Assembly: GCA_027405735.1 (NCBI GenBank)
Contig: JAPEHQ010000010.1
Location: 1,178,001-1,242,000 of the forward strand
DNA: 64,000 nt
Direction: 5' to 3'
Source: Mucor racemosus
Taxonomy: Eukaryota; Mucoromycota; Mucoromycetes; Mucorales; Mucoraceae
The notes under the pieces are model-generated. The model saw only the letters and a list, made by a program, of their open reading frames with translations. It was not told the DNA's origin and did not search any database. Shown here piece after piece: positions 22,041-34,064 of the stretch (position 1 is its first letter; every line of letters starts with the position of its first letter). The translations under genes and the position numbers were made by a program.

Positions 22041-23440
22041 TTAAATGGCTAGATCCAAAAGTGTTTGTTCAATAGGTACAGCATCTTCTTCTTCTTCAAA
22101 TTCAATGTCATACTGCAAACCAACGTGTTTAAACAAATGACAAAGAACCATTGTAAATGATTGTGCCATATGACTGGATAGCACAGAATCGGCTATTATG
22201 CATATATCCAAGTAAATTGGTTTGATATCATCATCGTCGCACCCATTAACCAATGCTTTTTCTATTGCTTTATAAGTTTGAACGAAATCATGATGTTTTT
22301 CTTTAGACGATGTTTGTAGAAGTTGAACTTCTAATTCTGTAAAAGCGGATGCAATGCGGTCTAATGTCTCCCTATGCATCTGAATCCACATAGGTAATTT
22401 ATTGTTACCTGTACGCCATCCTGTCACATGAGCCAGCCATGTTACGCCAGCTAAAATTGCCAATCGTGGTAAAGCCACAAAAGCAATGGGGTCTAGAGTT
22501 TGGATTGCACCAACATCGAGTAGATGTCGATCTATAGCACGATCTAAGGCCAATGGTAGTAACTGTGTTAATGAATCGTTGAAAAGTGTTGAAGACAGTG
22601 GCATATCATAATTTGTGTTGCGCTGAAGAAGATCAGTGTCATGTTTTCCAAATACTGTTTTAACGTAGCACTCATATAGGGATTTCTCAAACTTGGACCA
22701 GCGCTGCTCGAATGCTGTCAAGTAAGGTAACAGAGATTGCAAAAGAAGATGATTTTCTTTACTTGAATAGAAACTAGATGAGTTTGTTGAGAAAAATAAA
22801 CCCAAAAATCCTGTGCTAATGTGTTGGTGCTGTTTCTGAATTAAACGGTGAATGATTCGACGCAATTGCTCCATGGCGACCCACAATTCAGATGCCAAAG
22901 GTTTTAAAAAGCTTGTAAACTGCTCCAAATGGCGTATCTGACATTGCCTGTGCAAAACTTGCGCAGCGAACCAGATTGGTTCATTAAACTTTTTAGGTGT
23001 ATCGATGAGGTGTTTGTGTAGAATATGACATGTATCTAAAAAGATACGCTGTTGACGATGTACGTGATCTACGGTATACTGATATGATTCTTGATTTAGT
23101 TTGATAATTTGATTTAACTCTAAAGTACTGTTAACCCACTGTTCATCTATTTTATGCATCTGTTAATAAACTAAACATGGTAATATTTAATTTAAATTAT
23201 CTTACCAGCATGATATAAGAGTGATAAAATGTTTTCTCTTTGCAATTTGGGGGCTCTTTCATTTGCTTTTAAAGGAAATGTTTTTACTGCCATTATACGA
23301 GCTAATGTATCGGGAAACATTGAGTCTGTATGTTGCTGTGAAAGCATGGCCTTTTCGTCTTGCGAAGGCGATTCATCAACAGATTGATAATCCATTGCTA
23401 ACTTGACAGTATAAATGATGAAAGGATCTAGTTGAGCCAT
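22041..23440 (-). CDS. LST2-like helical protein without FYVE domain
   Basis: Exons 23206-23440 and 22041-23146 give 446 aa. The acceptor at 23,147 keeps the frame; the first AG upstream would give an immediate stop. Landmarks match the N-terminal helical region of animal lateral signalling target protein 2 (LST2/ZFYVE28): PIWFAAQVLHRQCQI followed by FLKPLASELWVAMEQLRRI, a FEQRWSKFEKSLYECYV helix, and DPIAFVALPRLAILAGVTWL. LST2 carries a C-terminal FYVE zinc finger and acts on endosomes to promote receptor sorting. This protein ends soon after an acidic stretch (FEEEEDAVP) and has no cysteine cluster, so it lacks the FYVE finger. Function by analogy: endosomal trafficking or signalling, uncertain. 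Confidence 0.6.
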
Positions 23441-24857
23441 ATAAGAAGTAGTAGATTTTGTAATAAAGAAGAAGATGAAAAAAAAAAACAAGAATGAAAA
23501 AAGAAAATTGTCTCGACATTTATATGCATCGAAAAAGTTAAATGACAAAATAAAAGTGCATGCATATTATTAGACCTTAAAATTTATCTCCTTTTTTTTT
23601 TTTTTTTTTTTTTTTTTCCTTTATTATGATAACACAACATTTATTTGATGCGAAAAAAGGCTGCATTTTGTTTGCTTTGTAAAATAGATTTCCGTCTGTG
23701 TATTCTATTCTACTGTATATCGCAAAACATTTATGAAACAAAGATAGAAGAAATTACAAAAGAAAACGTAATCTATTGTGAAAAAATCAGATGTAATTGG
23801 TGAGGTGCAATAGAGTGAAATCATTGGTAACTGACAACTTCATTTGGCAGAAATCAGGGGTATGTATCTTTACAATTAATTTTTAAGTATCTATACGCAA
23901 TGAAATTATAAATAAATCTTGATGTTGTAGTGAATCCAGTGCCAACTCGTATGTGCGTCTTTTACTTCAACGATTGAGAAGCAAAGAGTTTGATCTTGCA
24001 TGAAATTTACATTTCATTCTGGCTGAACATGGTTTTTTGAGGAGACTATTATGTTGCGTTGACATCCTCAACCAAAAGCAATTGATGCATGCTAATTTTA
24101 ATACCATATTTGAAAATAATATCAATATTTGGATAGCATCAACCTACAAATCTATCAAATAAACGAATTTAGCTTACAAGGATATATCTTGTGCTCAGAA
24201 TTTTCAAAATTGTTTGCTGGATGTACTTTTCTTACTACAAAAAAGATTTTAAAATTCGTGCAGAAAAATGTCGTCTAATTAATATGTTTGGTATAGGTAA
24301 ATTGCGCAAGTCAGTTACTATACATTTCCCAAAATGTACTTTGGATTGGCCTTGTCGGTATTGCTTTTTAATTACTTTACAACAAGCCACAGTTTAGACA
24401 TGTTTAGCTGAGCCTGGCTCACATGAATCAGCTTCCCTTTGTGTCCAAATCAAGTAAGTCTGTGTTTATTGTACTACGACACCTCTATGATAAACAATCC
24501 AACAATATTGTTGGAACTAAGTTGTCTCTAGAGGTACAAGACAACTTTAGAAAGGAGACTCATCAATTTTAATCTGTAAATAAAACAAACTAAACTCAAT
24601 TCTTTAATCAACTACAAATTGATACAGAAATTGCGGAAAACCTCACAAAGGAAAGCGCCACTTTCAGTAATTTTTTGCCAAGAAACAATCCCGCACACAT
24701 GTTTAGTAGAAAAAAGAAACCTTAGCTTTTTCTATTTTTACACTGGCCAATCGAAAATCCATCGTTAAGGATTTTTTCTTATAAAATCAATCAGGTTTCC
24801 TTGCACAAGAATTGCTCTTCTTTTTCTTTTTTATTAAAAAAATAATAATAATTAAAA
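23441..24857. other. Divergent promoter region between the LST2-like and CYSTM genes
   Basis: The 1.4 kb hold a T27-type tract at about 23,591-23,617. The 3' half contains a CCAAT box (ggccaatcg, about 24,746) about 110 bp before the CYSTM start, followed by a CT-rich tract (ttgctcttctttttcttttt). Small open frames here have no family resemblance. Nothing else seen. Confidence 0.5.
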
Positions 24858-25198
24858 ATGGATCAAAACAATAAAGGATACGGCCAACAACCACCTCAAT
24901 ATTATTCTCCTCCCCCACAATCATATGGCCAACAACAAGGTTATGGTGGCCAACAATCTTATGGTCAACCTCAATATGGCCAGCAACAGCAGCAACCTTA
25001 TTACGCACCACAACCACAACCACAAACTGTATATGTTCAACAACAACCACAGCGTAAGGATGACAATTCCATGTGTCTTGGATGGTAAGAAGGGGTTATT
25101 GGGAAAAGGTTGTAAAGAATGCAGAGATCTGACACCTTTTTATATTTAATAGTTTGGCTGCCATGTGTTTCTGTTGTGCTTTGGATGCTATCTTTTAA
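24858..25198 (+). CDS. CYSTM small membrane-associated stress protein
   Basis: Exons 24858-25084 and 25153-25198 give 90 aa. The N-terminal three quarters are Gln/Pro/Tyr/Gly-rich (GYGQQPPQYYSPPP, QSYGQQQGYGGQQ). The spliced C terminus reads MCLGCLAAMCFCCALDAIF, the cysteine-rich transmembrane module of CYSTM proteins. The intron falls exactly inside that module, so without splicing the cysteine motif is lost. CYSTM proteins are small tail-anchored or palmitoylated plasma-membrane proteins linked to stress and metal tolerance across eukaryotes. A compact promoter with a CCAAT box and pyrimidine run precedes it, as in highly expressed fungal genes. Confidence 0.88.
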
Positions 25199-27363
25199 AC
25201 AAAAAATTTAACTGTATTATATTATCAAAGTTCTCAAGCTTTATTTTTTTAAATGATATAAAATCAATTGCTATCCTAATTATCCTTCTATTTAACTAAT
25301 CAATTTTGGATGGATTTTTCAAATAATAAAAAAATTAAAAAATAAGAAAATTCCAATACCAACAATATATAATAAACAAAGATTGGGTTGCTGCTGCAAA
25401 ACAAGTCAGTTGCATAATTTCACTATTGTGCCCATTAGTACGTTTAGAAGGTTTGTATTTAATGATTGAACATAATTTATATGTTATGCTCTTGGTTACC
25501 TTTTATTGTTGACACGACCTTTTAAGATGGTTTTTGTCGCTAAAATCTTTTCGTATAGATTGAAGCAATTAAAAATATTTTAGTTGTATCCCCCCCCCCT
25601 TATTCACCTCCTTTCTATCCCTATTATTCAGCACAGCGTCAAGACATTTTGTCTATTTTCTATTCAAAATCCAAAGCTTTCATATAGAATCGCAACATCG
25701 ATAAGCTCAATACACCAAACCGATATCTATGTGGGATAAAAAAAACTGCATGAACATGATTTGAGTAAAATGAAAAGCGCAGCACAAATCAGATGGTTAA
25801 CAACTTATTTGGCAATACTATTTACTCCCAAAAGTTAATACATTAGTGGCATAAAAAAATATTAATCAATTAAAAGAACAATGCATTCATCACCATCGTT
25901 GATTTATGTTGGAGGATAATGATTTTTTGAATGAAAATATGTTGCAGAGACACGTTAGATGATTTCCTAACGGATATTTTCATGATGTAAGATGTTACAT
26001 CTTCCGCCGAACAATGGCATTTCCGATTAATGAGCCAGAACAATTGTGTCACTGCCACAAAATATAAACTCTTCAATAGAAAACAAAATGAAGCATGTAC
26101 ATTATCCATTACCTATTGATCAAATTGATGCATTGAAACGGAAAACACAGCTAAACCATACGACTTATATCTTCAATTACGCAAAATTCTTCTGAAATCA
26201 TCAAAAACCCGATATTTTCAAAGAATTGTTTCATGCACCTTTCGTACTAATATAAACCTCAAACCTTGTCAAAACCATCTATTGGATTGAATATCTTGTT
26301 TTCGCATTTTTTTTCTGAAATTTTTGGGATGATGGAAAATATGGAGAAATTCGGCCACTCGTCCCTTACAAGTACAGGCAAAAAGCGATCGAAATCGCTT
26401 GATCAACATTTTGACCCCGAAAATGGGATTTTTTATTAAGGCTTTCCTAAGCTCAAAATGACCGAAATTTTCCATAGCTTTATATGGAAACAATTATTTG
26501 GATATCAATTATTCTTAAAACCGACTTTTGTACAGAAAACTATTATTTTTTCTTTTCAAAATTGCGTAATATTTATGGTGGAGAAATTTTTGATTAAATA
26601 CGCCATTCTATGCAGAAATCAAAGTTCTACTTACGATAAGTATTAATCCATGTATGTATATATAGTAATTTCTGAAGAAATGTGCGTAAAAGCAACCAAA
26701 ATTCCAAAAATGATGGTTTTTTTTCAATTTATAAACCAAAAAAAGAGCGAGGTTTTAATATTGTTCCACTACTACTAGTACAACAACTGCAAAATCAAAA
26801 CAACTTTTATGAAGCATACTGATATCTTTTTATTAGAGCAAGAAAAGTAAAGTGTGCACTTTTATACACCAGATTTTTAGGTTGAAATACTAAACAAAAT
26901 TACTTTGAAGCAGAAACAAAATGTTTAAAACGTTGTTATCTGATGGACTGAAAATCGAATATTACAACATTTGAATATTAGGAACGGCCCTTTTAAAGAA
27001 TCAATTATCACATTAATAGCAGTTGGCGTACATAATGATTCCTTGCTGACTTCATTACTACCTTAATTTGATTTTGCACCCGTTAGAATCGCGTTCAAGG
27101 AATTAGTCAAGCATATACCCCTAAAAGCAATTCTACTTTGTAGGTAATCTTAATTCAAGTAAAGTGAATTACATATACAATACATAGCAATTCAATTGAT
27201 TCATGTAAAAGCATTCTTATGATTTCTGGAGTAAATAGGCCTGATTTTTAATCGACTACATGTTTTTCATGCTCCTTTTCCCTCACTGTTGAACAATCAA
27301 CGGCAGTCTCAAATTAGCTTCATCATCAAAAGATTTTCTTTTTCTCTCATTATCAAAACACAA
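25199..27363. other. Intergenic region with AT-rich degenerate sequence
   Basis: The 2.2 kb hold no supportable gene. A C10 tract at about 25,591-25,600 is unusual in such AT-rich DNA. A segment at 26,260-26,720 carries weak matches in style (aaatcgcttgatcaacattt, gaccccgaaaatggg) to island 1 but I could not align it convincingly. The last 100 bp are the cap methyltransferase promoter with a CT-rich tract. Confidence 0.45.
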
Positions 27364-28449
27364 ATGAAAAGAAGTTACAACAACGAACAAAATCACGACT
27401 CTAACAAAGCTCCTCGAAATCACTACGATGCCAATCCTTCATCAGTTGCGCAGCATTACAATGATAGACCTGATGTAGGTGTAGTAAAACGCAAAGAATC
27501 TCGTATTATTCGACTTCGAAGCTTTAACAACTGGGTTAAAAGTGTCTTGATCCATCGTTACGTAAGACCTCGTCAAAATGTGTTTGATATGGGTTGTGGT
27601 AAAGGAGGTGATTTGATTAAATGGGCCAAGGCTAGAATTTCACATTTAGTAGCAGCAGGTATATACTTCCTTGAAAGAAAAATGATGCTAATACGAATTG
27701 ATAATGACCGAATACAAATACATTATTAGATATAGCCGATGTTTCTTTACAACAAATGCAAGGAAGATATCAAACACTGAGAGATCGTACATTTAGTGCT
27801 GAATTCTACGCTATGGATTGTTATTCTGTAAGTTTATTTACAGTAAATGTTCACTATAAAAATCAATTGACGATCATTTTAGGAATTAATCGCACCTAAA
27901 TTAAAACCTGATATGCGATTTGATACAGTATCTATGCAATTTTGTTTACATTATGCTTTTGAAAATGAGCACAAGGCTCGTATTATGCTTCAAAATGTAT
28001 CATCACAATTACGTTCTGGTGGTTTTTTTATTGGTACCATGCCAGATGCAAACTGGATTGTGAAACGTGTGCGAGAGGAACCAGTGGGGTCATTTGGTTT
28101 TGGTAACAGTATTTATAGTATAACATTTGATAATATCAAGGATGAAAATGGTTCCAAAACTGGTTTTACACCATATGGCTGTAAATACATGTTTCACTTG
28201 GTTGATGCAGTGGATTGTCCTGAATATTTAGTACATTGGCGTACGTTTGAAAATTTGGCAGCAGAATATGGATTAAAACTTAAATTTAAAGAAAACTTTC
28301 ATGATTTTTATGTATCTGCTTCCAATGAAGAGGAGCATGCACGTTTATTAAATCGCATTGGAGTAATTGGAGGTCAAGCGCCTGAAATGACTCAAGAAGA
28401 ATGGGAAGCAGCAGGCATTTATTTAGCATTTGCATTTGAAAAAAGATAA
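27364..28449 (+). CDS. ABD1: mRNA cap guanine-N7 methyltransferase
   Basis: Exons 27364-27658, 27730-27827 and 27883-28449 give 319 aa. The enzyme methylates the N7 of the mRNA cap guanosine in the nucleus using S-adenosylmethionine. The SAM-binding motif [16 protein letters not shown] is at residues 72-87. The cap-pocket and SAM region [27 protein letters not shown] and the C-terminal [20 protein letters not shown] all follow the family order. The N-terminal 40 residues are basic and polar, as usual. An in-frame ATG exists 75 nt upstream, but that leader is not conserved in character. The stop lies only 49 bp from the convergent PEP4 stop, so the two mRNAs must overlap at their 3' ends. Confidence 0.94.
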
Positions 28450-28498
28450 GAAAAAAATGATACATAAAATTATAACAATAATAATAAAAAAAAACGGA

Positions 28499-29763
28499 TT
28501 ACTTGGATGGTGCCAATCCTACACGATTGTTACCAAGATCATAAACACTATAAAATTTACGTAAAAAGACATCACCAACAATCCAAAGAGGGCCAGCAGG
28601 TTCAGGGATATCCATTCCCATGAAACCAGAAATACATTGATTTTGGACATTGAGAACATAGTCTTCGCCAGTGAGACAGAAATCTTTTCCACTGAATACA
28701 AAGCAGAACTCTGGTAAATCAGGCACCTTTGCACAGTCCAAGATGTATTGACCAGCCCAATTCTTTTCAGCACCCAATTCGTGATTAATTAAATCAGCAA
28801 TAGTGGTAGGAGCAACTAACAAGGAACTACCAGTATCAATAGCAGCACCAACGGGATCTAATTCGATAGATTCACCACCAAATTTGATATCTTCCATTGT
28901 GATTTCCCAGTAACCTTTACGACGAATGTCAGACCAGATAAGTTCACCTTTATAGTGGCTAGGGTCAGTAGCACCAAAGATAAGCTCGCCACCTTCAGCA
29001 CCCTCACCAGCATCATTCAACCAGAAACTGAATAAAGGTTCATCGATAAGATCACGATTTACCATATGGTAGAAAGGTGGGACAGTATGCTGGACAGCAA
29101 TGTTATCATAGCCAAGACCCAAGATACCATCAAACTTGGCAAAAGCAAATGTGAATCCAGGCTCTTTTACAGATTCAGCAAAGCCTTGATCTTCGATTCT
29201 GATACCACCTAATGTCAAGGTATCTTCACTAATAAAGCCTTCCAAAGCGCCAGTACCATAACGAATAGAAAATTCAGTACCATTCTCAGAGAATGATTCA
29301 GATTTTTGAGAATCATAACGCTTATGCAAGAAGCAAGCAATGGAGCTACAATGAGTTGATGGAACCCATAAATTTGAGGAACCAGTATCAAACACAACAG
29401 TAAATGTTTGAGCAGGTGAACCCAATTGAATTTCACCATAATATTGAGCATTCATGTAATTAGATAAAGGAACGCCATGTTTAGCGCTACCATCTGCCTC
29501 AACTTGGAAAGTTTCCAAAGATTGGCTACGTTGAGAGGATTTAAAATATTTTTGAGTCAAATATTCGCCTGTATGAGAGTATCTTTGAAGTCTCTCTGAT
29601 GGTGTTTCATGAATTTTTTTAATAGGAATTCTTTTATATATTGTATTTGGTTTAGTTTATGATCTTACTGTGTTTGTATAATACATTCTTACCTGGTAAT
29701 AGCAGCTTCAGTAATAACTGATAAAACAGTTACTACAACTGCGGATAAGGCAACGAATTTCAT
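28499..29763 (-). CDS. PEP4: Vacuolar aspartic protease (saccharopepsin type)
   Basis: Exons 29693-29763 and 28499-29630 give 400 aa as a preproenzyme. The signal peptide is MKFVALSAVVVTVLSVITEA, followed by a basic propeptide (RIPIKKIHETPSERLQRY). The mature enzyme starts near NYMNAQYYGEIQLGSPAQTF. Catalytic aspartates are in VFDTGSSNLWVPS (D105) and AAIDTGSSLLVAP (D289), and the flap tyrosine in IRYGTG (Y148). WIVGDVFLRKFYSVYDLGNN closes the C-terminal lobe. The sequence is closer to vacuolar Pep4/cathepsin D than to the secreted mucorpepsins. It degrades proteins in the vacuole and activates other vacuolar hydrolases. The first intron splits the propeptide junction. It is convergent with ABD1, 49 bp apart. 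Confidence 0.95.
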
Positions 29764-30188
29764 TTATTAGTCTTGGCAAAAATAAAAAATAAAAAATAAA
29801 AAATAAAAAAAGAGGAAAAGGGGAAAATTTACACAGTTTTTATCCCACACTTTATAGCGATATAAAAGATCATTTGATCTCTTTTTTTGTACTAAACACA
29901 ACAATCATGTATAGTTTGTGTGATGTCATTTAAAATCATGAAACTGTTGTATGAAGTTTTATGTTAAGAACACGCTTGGCTCAAACATTGAAAAAAGTAA
30001 TGGCATGTACTTGGTTTTAAAAGGAGGTTTTTTTTTTATACAAATCATCATGGTAGCAAGTTGAAGGATATTTGATTTCCGTCATATGATGTTGATGATG
30101 AATAGAAAAAAAGAATGAATTAGGCAACTTGTTATGATTTATGAAAGAAAGGAGTTGCGCGTTTCAAAGTGTTTTTTTTTTATTGTAT
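29764..30188. other. Intergenic, PEP4 promoter and downstream gene terminator
   Basis: The 425 bp include a short tandem of aaaataaa units at about 29,781-29,810 just upstream of the PEP4 start, and ttcatgaaag-type AT-rich DNA. No gene seen. Confidence 0.45.
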
Positions 30189-32196
30189 TCAATGGTCATT
30201 CATAATTCTGCTATCACGGTAACTGCGACCTCTACCTCTACCTCTTCTACTATCTGAAAATTGAGTATTGGGTCTGTTAATGACTAGCTTGTTGTCACGG
30301 TAAATTGCTCCGTTCTTGGTCAAAGCCTGCTCTAAAGTATATTGATTTACGAAATCGACATAGCAATGAGCTTTTGGTAACTGTGTTGTTGGATCAATGG
30401 GAAACTTAACACCAATGACATTTTCATGACCAAAATATTCTCTAATATCTTCTTCAGTTACTGTGGTGTTGGATAAACCACCAACGTATGCAGTAAAAAG
30501 ATTACGTTGCTAGAGTATAACATGATTAGATAAGATTATGATACTATATATGCTTCATATTTACCATGCTTTGTCGTTTGGAATTACGATTGGTATTATA
30601 ATTGTTGGTATCAGATGCATCTTGTTGTTGCTCATAAGTACTGTTTCTGTATTGATTTGGCTTTTCTGGTGTAGAGATAGAAGATGGAGCAGGGGAAACT
30701 GCTTGTTGTTGTTGTTGTTGCTGTTGCTTACGGTAAGAGAAATTAAGGCCATAAGATCTCATTTCAGAGGCCATTATACCTTGATGTACATTAAATAAAA
30801 GAGATCCATAAGCAGCGTCAGGTAAATTGAAATTCCACATATTTTTGTATGCCAATTCATCTCTTTCCCAACTTGAAGATTGGGAAGAATTCTCTTCAAG
30901 ATCTGCTAAAGATGGTGGAATGCGATTGACAACATTCAGAGCGTTACGAAGTAAAGCATATTGATGTTCACTATTTTTTTAAAGGTTACTATACAATTAG
31001 AATTGTAAGAAATAAATTTTGACTCACTCAACAGATTCTTCAACTTGTTCTTTGATGGCATCCCATAATTGCATAAATTGCTCCTGTGATTGAATCAATC
31101 TGTTACGGAAATGATCAATTTCTGGCTGACAAGCAAACTCATTATAAGCGATATTATAACGGAAATGTAAGCCTGCTGAAATAGTAAAATCAGCGTGCAA
31201 TGTGAGAGCAAGTTGAGCCAATAAACCCTCTCTACCAGGGCTAGCGTGTGTTACCAGCATTCTCGTTTCAGTCGGATCATAGACACTTGAAGCCAATTCT
31301 ACCAATTCACCAATCTGTAAAGCAGTTGTCCACATCACACCTAAACCACCAGCAATTGTGTCTGTACCTATTTTATATATAAAGAAAAAGAAATTATATT
31401 AATATCACGGAAAGAAAAACTAAACTCATAGAGTTACCTTCTCCATTATCGAATAATTTATGTTGTACTACAGCTCCACCTAAACCAAATAAACGTAAAC
31501 TGACACCGCCTACGTCAAGTACATGTGTGGAAGCTTCATCCAACAAGAATAGGTTATCTATGTGATATTCTCCATGGCGAAACTTTTCAATGATAGCCAC
31601 ATCTTCACAAGCGCCCCATACAGTATATACAGGCACATCTAGTTGTTTGTTACCAGATAAAAATTCGGAAAATTCAGATAAAAGTGTATGAGGTGATTGT
31701 TCCAAGGTACGATAAATTTGCTCAGGGTTAGAAGCTAATAATCTGGTACGAGTTTGTGCTGGAACCAATGTTGTGTATTGAATCCAATGTTTAAGAGGTC
31801 TATATATTGTTTTAAGAATATTTACTATTTTAAAAATGATTAAATGGTTACCTTTCACCGATTCTATCCAAACTTGATCTATCTATAATTTTTTCATGGT
31901 TGTTAGGAAGAATATGTCAAAACCAAGGTGCAAATGTTTGTTACCATAGAAACCAAAATCACCAGTATGAATAATATATTGCGCGTTAAACTCACGAGCC
32001 AGTTTATTTAATTCAGATATATGTCCTTTTTGTATTGTTTATGTATTTAGTTTAAAGATACTTTCCTTTCCCCTCTGCACGTTCTTTTTACAAGTACGTA
32101 CAAAAGTGTTTAAATTTTATATGATAAAATACCTCGAACATCAGCTGTACATAAAATACGTTTACCCTCGATAGAATGTACACTTATATTACTCAT
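30189..32196 (-). CDS. Metallophosphoesterase-fold (DUF2433-like) and RRM fusion protein
   Basis: Seven exons (32133-32196, 31945-32025, 31852-31882, 31438-31799, 31028-31367, 30565-30970, 30189-30509) give 534 aa. The N-terminal part looks like a calcineurin-type phosphoesterase: CTADVRGHISELNKLA, IIHTGDFGFY, VPVYTVWGACEDV, RLFGLGGAVV, VTHASPGREG. Two metal-binding motifs are altered: DxH is DVR and GNHD/E is GACED. Catalysis is therefore doubtful, in keeping with what I recall of fungal DUF2433 proteins. A polyglutamine linker follows, then an RRM (LFTAYVGGLSNTTVTEEDI, then KAHCYVDFVNQYTLEQAL) and an RGRGRGR tail. The combination suggests an RNA-binding regulator, possibly cytoplasmic. Splice phases close over all seven exons, including a 31-nt exon. 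Confidence 0.75.
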
Positions 32197-32813
32197 TATT
32201 ATGTTAAGATCGTAATTTAGATAAACTGCAAACAAACAAAAGAGAAAAGAAACAACCACAAATTAAGGAGGCAATTAATATTAGTATCGAAAACCGAGGG
32301 GTTTCAAAAGAAGCAGGTACAAATATAAAAGTAAGTGTAACATACATACATGTTGTAAATATTTGATGGAATTTCTTTATTGCCTCTCCTTTTCTGCTCT
32401 GTAGTATTTACCTTTATATAAAAGAGCTGCATAGATATTTGGAAAGCAAAATAGTATAAAACCAAACATTTTATCCTGTACAAGAATTATATTTCAACAA
32501 CATTTTAAAATTGCAAATGCTCATGTCGGATAGATCCAACAAAATGAGCTGTCAGAATATTTCTTTTTTCGAAAAAAAAAATTAGAGAGATAGTTCAGAT
32601 GTCAAAGTTTATTGTTCTGTATTTTTTGTTTATATATCTAATTTCAAATTATGAAAATAAATCCTTAAATGCAAATAGATATTCAAAAAATGGGAGTTTG
32701 AAATAAATCTTGAATCTCAAAAAATAGATGTGCTTTCATAATATTTTAATGCAATAAATTAATAAATTTGGAGAGGGTATAGAATAGATGTGAAGTGTAA
32801 TGAAGATGGAGTT
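32197..32813. other. Intergenic between the RRM-fusion gene and DSC3
   Basis: The 617 bp hold the promoter of the phosphoesterase/RRM gene and the 3' region of DSC3. AT-rich, no ORF or repeat recognised. Confidence 0.45.
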
Positions 32814-33784
32814 TTAGTAGTATACATAGTTGATACCACAAGATACATTAATTAGCATGCCAGCTAGGATACCTAAATATACTTTTTTTTTAGATTTCAA
32901 AAACGCTATAAAAAAATTATGAGCACTTTACCCATCTGATGTCTTCGGGTAAAAACCGATTCTCTAACCCAAAATAAGCATAAAACACCCAGGAAACAAC
33001 CCAATAATAATCCACAGATCATCTCTTTTATCGAACCTTGCGCGGCTATTGTATGTGGAGAAAATTTTAATTGAATAAAGCTTCACACGGTAAAACTATA
33101 TATCCGCTTACATCCTTCTGGTAATCTTCTGCCAGTGTGTTCCATCCATTCTTCTTCCAATTGTATTTCTTGATCATTAGGTTGCTCTGTAGTTGTAAAA
33201 AAATTAAGTTGAATGAGATTTTTCTAAACTCTACTAATTTATATTTATACCTCCATCAATATAATTTGATGATGGTTGCATTTGATGGAATTGTAGTCGT
33301 ATAGAGCGAATTTCCTCATCATTATAACCAGATTCACGTAATTTATCAAACCCAGAAATAGACTATGATTACAGCATTTGAACAAAAAAGTTAGCATTAA
33401 AATAAGTGATATCATTCAATCATCTTTTACATCATTTTTGGTTGTTGTTTCAGTATCATAGATTATGTTTGTTGGTATAATTGGGTCTGATAAAGCACAA
33501 TGGATAAAAGTATTCTGTTGTTGTACACCATAATCTGACAATGTGTATAAATCATTATTTAATAGCTGTCCTCGATGTATTAAACGAATAGTTTTCTTGG
33601 ATGTTTGTTCAAAAGCATTTTTTCGGATCTGAATGATTGTATTAACATTATTTAGACAGGCATTCATTCAATAAATATATACCAGCTGTTTAATAAACCC
33701 TATATTATCGTCAAATAATGATACTTTTAGTATCAAATCTTGTCCATTATTCCAACGAATATGAATATCTGTAAATTCGTTCAT
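32814..33784 (-). CDS. DSC3: Dsc E3 ligase complex subunit 3 (ubiquitin-like domain)
   Basis: Six exons (33683-33784, 33431-33628, 33251-33362, 33112-33186, 32932-33045, 32814-32872) give 219 aa. The N terminus is a ubiquitin-like fold (DIHIRWNNGQDLILKV, then KTIRLIHRGQLLNNDLYTLS). The centre is GFDKLRESGYNDEEIRSIR and EEEWMEHTGR. The C terminus has two membrane segments (MICGLLLGCFLGVLCLFW and the final LAGMLINVSCG), the DUF2407 C-terminal layout. Dsc3 belongs to the Golgi/endosome Dsc (Tul1) ubiquitin ligase that cleaves fungal SREBP and degrades orphan membrane proteins. None of the other subunits are in the window. The final intron falls within the last membrane segment. Confidence 0.85.
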
Positions 33785-34064
33785 TTTATTATTAAGAGAG
33801 AATATAAAAAGAAAAAAGAAAAAGAGAGAGAAAAAGAAGATATGTTAATAATCTCAATGAAATGCGGCTATTTAATCAATCATGTCTTTTTTTTTTTTGC
33901 CAGACGTTGCACAGGAAAGCGAAACCGAACTTTATTGCCCAGAGAACTTACATACACACGCACGCACATTTTCTGTATTGCCTTTATTCGTTTTGTTTTT
34001 CTTTTTTATCTCTTTCCTTCACTCATTTCTTTAATTTTTTCCATATTATAATATTGATTGTAAC

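Noticed and set aside
24191..24397. Possible 68-residue protein upstream of the CYSTM gene
   Set aside because: No recognisable domain, no promoter or splice context, typical of random frames in this composition.
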